From assembly GCA_022573485.1 (NCBI GenBank), contig JACZTW010000060.1:1-13165 (forward strand): a stretch of 13,165 nt of DNA, in the 5' to 3' direction. The translations under genes were made by a program, and so were the position numbers. Under the pieces are notes generated by a model. It made no database searches and was not told where the DNA came from. It saw nothing but the letters and a program-made list of their open reading frames with translations. Numbering within the stretch: position 1 is the stretch's first letter; each line of letters begins with the position of its first letter. Positions 1 to 5,096 of this stretch are shown piece after piece. This DNA comes from Planctomycetota bacterium (GTDB taxonomy: Bacteria > Planctomycetota > Phycisphaerae > UBA1845 > CAIVHJ01).

Positions 1-253
1 CGATCCGCGTGGTGTCGGCGTAGAAGCTGACGATGTCCCCGATGAAAACCGGCTTTTTGAACTCGACTTTATCCATGGTGATGGTCACGTAGCGGTGCGG
101 CGCCTGGCGCGAGGCCTCGATGAAGCCGGCCTGGTCGATGTAGCTGAGCAAAACGCCTCCGAAGATGGTGTTGTGGGCGTTGGCGTCGCGCGGCATCATG
201 ACCGCCCGGATGGCCGGCTCGCCCGATGGGGGCTTGATCGGCGAAGTGCTCAT
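1..253 (-). CDS. Acyl-CoA thioesterase, hotdog fold (YciA/ACOT-like), C-terminus beyond window
   Basis: The first 84 residues of a cytoplasmic acyl-CoA thioester hydrolase, which would release free fatty acid and CoA. Reading from the ATG at 253, residues 21-43 carry the family signature PRDANAHNTIFGG followed by LLSYIDQAG; the Gly pair at 32-33 and Asp40 match the conserved hotdog helix and the catalytic acid of YciA-type enzymes. Residues 57-84 (VTITMDKVEFKKPVFIGDIV) match the following strand region, where family members read FxxPVxxGD. Full proteins are usually 130-170 residues, so about half is missing through the window edge, not through damage. It is divergent from purA, so the two do not share an operon. 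Assignment to the hotdog thioesterase family is firm, but substrate chain length cannot be read from this fragment. Confidence 0.85.
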   Translation of the reverse strand, partial: MSTSPIKPPSGEPAIRAVMMPRDANAHNTIFGGVLLSYIDQAGFIEASRQAPHRYVTITMDKVEFKKPVFIGDIVSFYADTTRI

Positions 254-279
254 GGCCGGAGCATAACCGATTCGGCGCG

Positions 280-312
280 CAGTAGACAGTGGGCAGTAGG
301 CAGTATACAGTG
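280..312. repeat. Short tandem repeat, 7-bp unit CAGTRGG, about 4.7 copies
   Basis: Units start at 280, 287, 294, 301 and 308 (CAGTAGA, CAGTGGG, CAGTAGG, CAGTATA, CAGTG). The CAGT core is invariant and the last three bases drift. It lies in the gap between the thioesterase start and purA and encodes nothing convincing. It may be replication slippage or the edge of a dispersed intergenic repeat; no role can be assigned from the sequence. Confidence 0.75.
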
Positions 313-347
313 CGCGACTGGGGTGCGTGTATCTGTATCGGCGTTTC

Positions 348-446
348 TGTAGCGGTCGACCTCCGTATCGACCGTAGGCGTCGATGCGAATCGGAGTGCC
401 GAAAGCCAGTGCAGCCTCACGGTCGGCAGAGACGCCGACCGCTACA
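348..446. repeat. REPIN-like pair: two inverted REP-type hairpins upstream of purA
   Basis: Two 27-nt units in opposite orientation, 348-374 and 420-446, agree at 21 of 27 positions when one is reverse-complemented; both share the outer sequence TGTAGCGGTCG. Each unit forms its own hairpin: CGGTCGA (353-359) pairs with TCGACCG (368-374) around an 8-nt loop, and CGGTCGGC (420-427) pairs with GCCGACCG (434-441) around a 6-nt loop. One stem pair differs between the units as A-T versus G-C, a compensatory change that supports selection on the hairpin. The arrangement matches REPINs, which are spread by RAYT transposases; no RAYT gene is in the window, so that link is inference. Confidence 0.7.
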
Positions 447-511
447 ACGGCGAAACACGTGCGAAGGCTGCGGCTTGTGGAGAGACGGTTCTTGCATCGA
501 AGGGTCATCGT

Positions 512-1816
512 GTGGACTTGAGCAACCTGGGGACAACCTGCGTCATCGGCTTGTTCTGGGGCGATGAAGGCAAGGGCAAGATCGTTGACGTGCTCACCGA
601 ATATGCCGACGTGGTGGTGCGCTACAACGGCGGGGCCAACGCCGGCCACACCGTCGTGATCGAGGGTGAGAGATTTGCCCTGCATTTGCTGCCGAGCGGC
701 TCGCTCCATGGCGGTAAGACCGGCGTGATCGGGCCCGGCGTGGCGCTGGATCCCGCCGTCTTGCTCGAAGAAATCGACCACTTGCGGGGGCGCGGCATCG
801 ACCTTACCGATCGGCTGAAGATCTCCAAGCGCTGCCACGTGGTCATGCCCTACCACAAGGCTGAAGACCGGTTGAATGAGCAGGTGCTGACGGGCAAAGA
901 CAAGATCGGCACGACCGCCCGCGGCATCGGCCCGTGCTATGCCGACAAGATGCAGCGCAGCTCGGCCGTGCGGTTCTGCGACTTGTTCAATCCAAACGAG
1001 TTCCGTGAGCGCCTCGGGCGGATCGTGCGTCGCAAGCAGGCGGTCTTCGCTGCTCTGTATGAGAACCCCGAGCCCCTCGATGCCGAAGCGATCGCGGACC
1101 AATACCTGCGCTATGCCGATCAGCTCAGGAATTACCTCTGCGATACCACTTCATACTTACAGCACTGCCTGCAGCACGGGCGCAAGCTGCTGTTTGAAGG
1201 CGCCCACGGCACGCTGCTGGACATCGACCACGGGACTTATCCCTATGTGACCTCGAGCAGTTCGAGTGCGTTGGGCGTGCCTTCGGGTGCGGGCGTGCCG
1301 CCTTCGGCGGTGCAGAGCTACGTCGGCGTGGTCAAGGCCTACACCACGCGTGTCGGGCAGGGTCCGTTTCCGACGGAGCTGTTCGACGAAAACGGCGAAC
1401 GCATCCGCGAGCGAGGCCACGAGTACGGCACGACCACCGGTCGCCCACGGCGCTGCGGCTGGTTTGATGCGGTCGCCGGCCGATACAGCGTGCAGATGGG
1501 AGGCATCGGGCACGTCGCGGTCATGCATCTGGATACGCTCAGCGGATTCGACCGACTCAGCATTTGTACGGCTTACACGGTTGACGGTAAACGTCTGGAC
1601 GAGTTTCCGGCGGAGGTTGACGTGCTGGAACGCGTCAAGCCGATTTACGAATCGCTGCCCGGCTGGTCCGAGGACCTTACGTCCGTACGCACGTTTGAAG
1701 ATCTGCCCCAGGCGGCGCGCGATTACGTGCTGCGCATCGAGGAGTTGATCGGCGCGACGGTCTCCATCGTCAGCGTCGGCCCGGAGCGCAGTCAGACAAT
1801 CTTCCGCAATGGCTGA
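512..1816 (+). CDS. purA: Adenylosuccinate synthetase
   Basis: Cytosolic enzyme joining IMP and aspartate with GTP hydrolysis to give adenylosuccinate, the first committed step from IMP to AMP. The 434 residues fit the usual length of about 430. Visible motifs are the P-loop-like GDEGKGKIVD (17-26, catalytic Asp18), NGGANAGHT with catalytic His46, GTTARGIGP, the GAHGTLLDIDHGTYPYVTSS block, the TTRVGQGPFPTEL loop and TTGRPRRCGWFDA. Asp18 and His46 correspond to Asp13 and His41 of the E. coli enzyme. The GTG at 512 was chosen because GAAGGG (499-504) lies 7 nt upstream and the N-terminus then matches the family; TTG at 518 is a less likely alternative. The last 8 nt overlap uppS, suggesting translational coupling. 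No strong promoter is visible; the REP-like hairpins lie just upstream. Confidence 0.97.
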   Translation: MDLSNLGTTCVIGLFWGDEGKGKIVDVLTEYADVVVRYNGGANAGHTVVIEGERFALHLLPSGSLHGGKTGVIGPGVALDPAVLLEEIDHLRGRGIDLTDRLKISKRCHVVMPYHKAEDRLNEQVLTGKDKIGTTARGIGPCYADKMQRSSAVRFCDLFNPNEFRERLGRIVRRKQAVFAALYENPEPLDAEAIADQYLRYADQLRNYLCDTTSYLQHCLQHGRKLLFEGAHGTLLDIDHGTYPYVTSSSSSALGVPSGAGVPPSAVQSYVGVVKAYTTRVGQGPFPTELFDENGERIRERGHEYGTTTGRPRRCGWFDAVAGRYSVQMGGIGHVAVMHLDTLSGFDRLSICTAYTVDGKRLDEFPAEVDVLERVKPIYESLPGWSEDLTSVRTFEDLPQAARDYVLRIEELIGATVSIVSVGPERSQTIFRNG

Positions 1817-2570
1817 ACAACTACTCAATCCGGAAGAAGTTCTGGGCCTGCCGCGCGAGCAATTGCCGCGGCACATCGCCATCATCATGGACGGCAACGG
1901 GCGCTGGGCTGCGGAACGCAATTTGCCGCGCATCGAAGGCCACGCCTGCGGCGCCAAAGTGGTTCGTGAAATCGTCACCGAATGTGCCCGGCTGGGGCTC
2001 GAAGCCCTCACGCTGTACAGTTTCAGCTCTGAGAACTGGAGCCGGCCCAAGGACGAAATCGACTTCCTGATGGAGCTGTACGCCCATTACCTCGTGGCAG
2101 AGCGCGAGGAAATACTGGACAACAACATCCAGTTTATGCAGGTCGGCCGGCGCGAAGGCCTGCCCGACAGCGTGCTGAAAGAGCTGGACACCACCGCCGA
2201 AATGAGTCGGCACAACGACGGACTGAAACTGTGTCTGGCGCTGAACTATGGCTCGCGGGCGGAGATTATCGACGCCGTGCGGCACATCGCGACCCAAGTC
2301 AAGTCCGGAGAACTCGAACCCCATGACATCACCGAACAGTTGCTCGGCCTTTCGCTTTACACGGCGGGCATCGTGGATCCTGATCTGCTGATTCGCACGG
2401 CCGGCGAGTTTCGGATCAGCAATTTTCTTCTGTGGCAAGTGAGTTATGCGGAGTTCTATGTGGAGCCGGTCTGTTGGCCTGATTTTACAGTCGCGCATTT
2501 GCACAAGGCCATCAAGGAATTCGCTCGTCGCGATCGGCGTTACGGCGGATTGAGCGCCGTCAATTCATAG
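1809..2570 (+). CDS. uppS: Isoprenyl transferase (undecaprenyl diphosphate synthase)
   Basis: Cis-prenyltransferase that extends farnesyl diphosphate with isopentenyl diphosphate to make the C55 carrier lipid for peptidoglycan and surface glycans; it acts at the inner face of the membrane. The 253 residues match the family length. HIAIIMDGNGRWA (22-34) contains catalytic Asp28, and RIEGHACGAK supplies the conserved His45. LTLYSFSSENWSRP (68-81) is the substrate-binding loop, and RTAGEFRISNFLLWQVSYAE followed by FYVEPVCWPDF is the C-terminal signature with the conserved Arg, Ser and Glu. The ATG lies inside the end of purA (ATGGCTGA), an 8-nt overlap without a strong Shine-Dalgarno, so expression probably relies on coupling to purA. 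In many bacteria uppS directly precedes cdsA, as here. The usual partners frr and dxr are absent from this locus. Confidence 0.96.
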   Translation: MAEQLLNPEEVLGLPREQLPRHIAIIMDGNGRWAAERNLPRIEGHACGAKVVREIVTECARLGLEALTLYSFSSENWSRPKDEIDFLMELYAHYLVAEREEILDNNIQFMQVGRREGLPDSVLKELDTTAEMSRHNDGLKLCLALNYGSRAEIIDAVRHIATQVKSGELEPHDITEQLLGLSLYTAGIVDPDLLIRTAGEFRISNFLLWQVSYAEFYVEPVCWPDFTVAHLHKAIKEFARRDRRYGGLSAVNS

Positions 2571-2771
2571 GAACAAGGGATGCTTTTTCCCGCTGAGTGA
2601 TTCTCGCGAGCTACGAAGTTCTGTCCACGGATCGTGGGGCGCGGCGTCTGCTAAACGACGAAGTCAGTTCGAACGAGCCTGCCGTTGGCTTGCCGTTTGG
2701 CAGGTGCGTCGGAGCGTCTGTGGCCGATATTTGAGTTGCGATCACAGCAGCGGGGGCAATAAGATACGCTC

Positions 2772-3689
2772 ATGCTCGTTCAGCGGCTATTCTACGGATC
2801 ATTGCTCATTGCCGGGCTGGTGCTCATTTTCTGGGGTGACTACGTCTTCGCGAATGTGCGGATCGATCCGAACGAGACGGCAGACCTGCGCTGCGGCAGC
2901 ATTATTCCTCTCGTGGTATTACTGCTCGCGGTTTTCGGCACGTTGGAGACGCTGAACTTGGCGCGTGCGGCGGGGTACGCACCGATGGGCAAAGTCGTGC
3001 TGATCGGCGTCGTCGTGCTCAATATCATTCCTTGGCTGATTCCGGCGGTGGTTCCCGACGCGCGTCAGGGCGCCTTCGGCTGGGAACTGATCGTCTTCAT
3101 GCTGGCCACTATGGCGGTGGGTGTCATGCAAGTCATTCGCCGCCGCACGGAGCGCGGTATCGGCGATATTTCCGTGAGCATCATGATCCTCGCGTATATG
3201 GGGATTCTATTGTCGATGGTGACGGCGCTGCGGGCTTCATTGCCGGGCACGGTGGGCACTTTGGCGGTGTTGCAGTTTATCGCGGTGGTCAAGTGTACCG
3301 ACATCGGCGCGTATTTCACGGGCCGGGCGATAGGCAAGACCAAGCTGATCCCCGCGATCAGCCCCGGCAAGACAGTTGAAGGTCTGGCTGGCGGATTCGT
3401 GCTGGCGATTGTGGTTTCGCTGGTCCTGGCCCGGATCCTGCCGTGGCCGACGCCTGTGAGCGGCGAATCCGCGATCTCGCCGTTTAAGGCGGTCCTCTTC
3501 GGCGCGGTGATCGCCATGGTCGGCCTGCTCGGCGATCTGGTGGAGTCCGTTTTCAAGCGTGATGCCACCTCCAAAGACTCTGGAAACGTCATTCCGGCAT
3601 TCGGTGGGATCCTGGATCTCCTTGATAGCCCGGCATTTGCAGCTCCCGTGGCTTATCTCCTATTAAGTTTCTGGCTCGGCGGGAACTGA
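2772..3689 (+). CDS. cdsA: Phosphatidate cytidylyltransferase (CDP-diacylglycerol synthase)
   Basis: Integral membrane enzyme converting phosphatidic acid and CTP into CDP-diacylglycerol, the branch-point precursor of bacterial phospholipids. The 305 residues hold about eight hydrophobic segments, beginning with 5-22, 43-60, 73-93 and 104-121. The family motifs are CTDIGAYFTGRAIGKTKL followed by ISPGKTVEG (175-204) and the signature SVFKRDATSKDSGNVIPAFGG then ILDLLD (259-285). The signature departs from the textbook form: its HGG is FGG (Phe277) and its DRxD is DLLD (282-285), although Lys262-Arg263, Lys268-Asp269 and both outer Asp residues are kept. ATG 2772 is the first possible start after an in-frame TAA at 2760, and no strong Shine-Dalgarno precedes it. 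A 201-nt gap separates it from uppS, so it may have its own promoter. Confidence 0.93.
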   Translation: MLVQRLFYGSLLIAGLVLIFWGDYVFANVRIDPNETADLRCGSIIPLVVLLLAVFGTLETLNLARAAGYAPMGKVVLIGVVVLNIIPWLIPAVVPDARQGAFGWELIVFMLATMAVGVMQVIRRRTERGIGDISVSIMILAYMGILLSMVTALRASLPGTVGTLAVLQFIAVVKCTDIGAYFTGRAIGKTKLIPAISPGKTVEGLAGGFVLAIVVSLVLARILPWPTPVSGESAISPFKAVLFGAVIAMVGLLGDLVESVFKRDATSKDSGNVIPAFGGILDLLDSPAFAAPVAYLLLSFWLGGN

Positions 3690-3694
3690 GTGTG

Positions 3695-3700
3695 TAGAAT
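3695..3700 (+). promoter_or_regulatory. Possible -10 hexamer upstream of phoH
   Basis: TAGAAT matches the sigma-70 -10 consensus at five of six positions and starts 6 nt after the cdsA stop, about 95 nt before the phoH ATG. No convincing -35 lies 16-18 nt upstream. The same hexamer recurs at 4993-4998 before the pgpH-like gene, which is why it is listed. Confidence 0.2.
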
Positions 3701-3795
3701 ACTCACAGGTCAGCCGAGCACTCGACCGGCGGCAAGGAGCTGAAGCGTCCGGGGTCCGTGTGGTGACGGAGCCGCGGTAGGTCGGATCGGCATGA

Positions 3796-4767
3796 ATGGA
3801 GCTGAAACACCTCTTGGAACTGGCAATCTCGGTCGAGGAACTTCCCAACCTGCAAGTGCTGTTTGGTTCCGGTGACAAGTACCTGCGGCAGATCCGCTCC
3901 GCGCTGGACGTGCAAATCAGCGCCCGGGACTCCACCATCCGACTCTCGGGCGAGGCGGCCAACGTCACCGCCGCCGCTGCGGTGATCGAGCAACTACAGA
4001 ATCAAATCCGGCGTCGCAATCACTTGAGCGACGGCGACGTATCGACCGCCATCGAACAAGCACTGTACCGCGATGACGCTGCGTCCGGCGAAACGCTCGG
4101 CGACCGGCTGGACGTCTACCTCAGCGGGGCGCGCATTGCACCCAAAACCAAAGGCCAACACGAATATGTTGATGCCGTGCGGAACAATGATTTGACGTTT
4201 TGCCTGGGGCCGGCGGGAACGGGCAAGACTTATCTCGCTGTGGCGATGGCCGTCTCGATGCTGAAGCGGAACCGCATCAAGCGCGTCGTGCTCGTTCGGC
4301 CGGCCGTCGAAGCCGGCGAGAAGCTGGGCTACCTGCCCGGCGACTTGCAGGCCAAGGTCAATCCGTACCTCCGCCCGCTGATGGACGCCATGCACGACAT
4401 GATGAGCTTCGATCAAGTCAAGCGCTTCATGCAGAACGACATCATCGAAGTGATTCCGCTCGCGTACATGCGCGGGCGAACGCTCAACCGGGCGGCCATC
4501 ATCATGGACGAGGCCCAAAACACGACCGTCTCGCAAATGCTGATGTTCCTGACGCGCCTCGGGCACGAGAGCAAGATGATCGTCACCGGCGACGACAGTC
4601 AAGTGGATTTGGAAAAGGGCAAGAAAAGCGGGCTGATCGACGCGGCCAAGCGCCTGAGCACGGTAGATGGAATCGGCGTCGTGCGGCTGGACAAGGCGGA
4701 CATCGTTCGCCATCCGTTGGTACAGTATATCGTCCAGCTTTATGGCGACCCCGACGACCGTGGTTAG
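3796..4767 (+). CDS. phoH: PhoH family ATPase (YbeZ-type, KH-like N-terminal domain)
   Basis: Cytoplasmic P-loop ATPase of the PhoH/YbeZ type, which in other bacteria partners YbeY in rRNA processing and ribosome quality control; ybeY lies two genes downstream here. Residues 1-80 resemble the KH-like RNA-binding domain of YbeZ (GSGDKYLRQIRSALDVQISA, then a helix ending in IEQLQNQIRRR). The PhoH core follows: Walker A GPAGTGKT (138-145), LVRPAVEAGEKLGYLPGD, Walker B IIMDEAQN (235-242) and VTGDDSQVDL (about 256-265), which resembles the superfamily 1 helicase motif. The 323 residues are normal. ATG 3796 is forced as the earliest start because TGA directly precedes it; an out-of-frame ATG at 3792 opens only 27 codons. 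No Shine-Dalgarno is obvious. Its stop codon lies inside the left arm of the downstream inverted repeat. Confidence 0.94.
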   Translation: MELKHLLELAISVEELPNLQVLFGSGDKYLRQIRSALDVQISARDSTIRLSGEAANVTAAAAVIEQLQNQIRRRNHLSDGDVSTAIEQALYRDDAASGETLGDRLDVYLSGARIAPKTKGQHEYVDAVRNNDLTFCLGPAGTGKTYLAVAMAVSMLKRNRIKRVVLVRPAVEAGEKLGYLPGDLQAKVNPYLRPLMDAMHDMMSFDQVKRFMQNDIIEVIPLAYMRGRTLNRAAIIMDEAQNTTVSQMLMFLTRLGHESKMIVTGDDSQVDLEKGKKSGLIDAAKRLSTVDGIGVVRLDKADIVRHPLVQYIVQLYGDPDDRG

Positions 4768-4923
4768 CGTTCTGCCGGAGAACATCTCAAGGAGCCGCAG
4801 ACTTTCCCGGCGCGCCGGGACGCGAGGCTCCGCGCGGGTTAAAACCCGCGGCTCCTTGAACGAATCCGAGCGGCACGCCGCGGTCCGTGGCCTGAAGGCC
4901 ACGGCTCAGTGGGGAAACGCTAA
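4764..4923. repeat. Nested palindrome island with 8-bp terminal inverted repeats (MITE- or REP-like)
   Basis: TTAGCGTT (4764-4771) and AACGCTAA (4916-4923) are perfect inverted repeats bounding 160 bp. Inside, a perfect 12-bp inverted repeat (4787-4798 with 4848-4859, TCAAGGAGCCGC) encloses a perfect 16-bp palindrome at 4805-4820 and most of a second hairpin, CGCGGGTT/AACCCGCG at 4833-4850 with a 2-nt loop. A third hairpin, CCGTGGCC-TGAA-GGCCACGG, spans 4885-4904. The left end includes the phoH stop codon. No target-site duplication is evident and no T-tract follows the hairpins, so this is not a standard intrinsic terminator. It could be a small non-autonomous element, a cluster of REP-type palindromes, or an RNA structure protecting the phoH mRNA 3' end. 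Confidence 0.7.
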
Positions 4924-4992
4924 GCAGATGCGGTACACAGGTTGGCCGCTGTTGGAAATTTGGTTTTTATGGGAACCTGCGGATACGTGATC

Positions 4993-4998
4993 TAGAAT
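4993..4998 (+). promoter_or_regulatory. Possible -10 hexamer upstream of the pgpH-like gene
   Basis: TAGAAT, five of six matches to the -10 consensus, about 100 nt upstream of the start. The best -35 at normal spacing (TGGGAA, 4970-4975) matches only three of six. It is identical to the hexamer before phoH. A promoter here would make sense because the palindrome island lies between it and phoH. Confidence 0.2.
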
Positions 4999-5045
4999 AA
5001 GGGCATCGCAGCCGAAAGTGTGTTGTGTATCCGGCGATTGCTGTC

Positions 5046-5092
5046 GGGTGATCGTCGAAGGGTGATCGGCTGCATCGAGATTGGTTGCATCG
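5046..5092 (+). repeat. Two pairs of short direct repeats in the pgpH-like 5' leader
   Basis: GGGTGATCG occurs at 5046-5054 and 5060-5068 (period 14), and TGCATCG at 5071-5077 and 5086-5092 (period 15). The second copy of TGCATCG also forms part of a 5-bp hairpin, GTTGC-ATC-GCAAC at 5084-5096, which ends exactly at the ATG at 5097. Repeats spaced by more than one helical turn could be protein-binding half-sites or chance; the hairpin could mask the start region. Confidence 0.35.
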
Positions 5093-5096
5093 CAAC

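Noticed and set aside
289..567. Open frame of 92 codons upstream of purA
   Set aside because: It runs through the 7-bp tandem repeat and both REP-like hairpins, overlaps the purA start out of frame, and its product is Arg- and Cys-rich without pattern.
1157..2050. Minus-strand open frame of 297 codons across the end of purA and the start of uppS
   Set aside because: It lies opposite two well-conserved genes, has low-complexity Arg/Ala composition and shows no family motif.
2678..2704. Hairpin CCTGCC/GGCAGG in the uppS-cdsA gap as a terminator
   Set aside because: The stem is only 6 bp with a 15-nt loop and no T-tract follows, so it cannot be told from chance in GC-rich DNA.
2743..2771. Weak -35/-10-like pair (near TTGCGA and TAAGAT) just before cdsA
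   Set aside because: Each hexamer matches only four of six with 18-nt spacing, and the implied transcription start would fall on the start codon. The evidence is too weak to annotate.
4764..5092. CRISPR array in the phoH-pgpH gap
   Set aside because: The repeats are palindromes of differing sequence and the direct repeats are only 7-9 bp with irregular context; there are no regular spacers and no cas genes.
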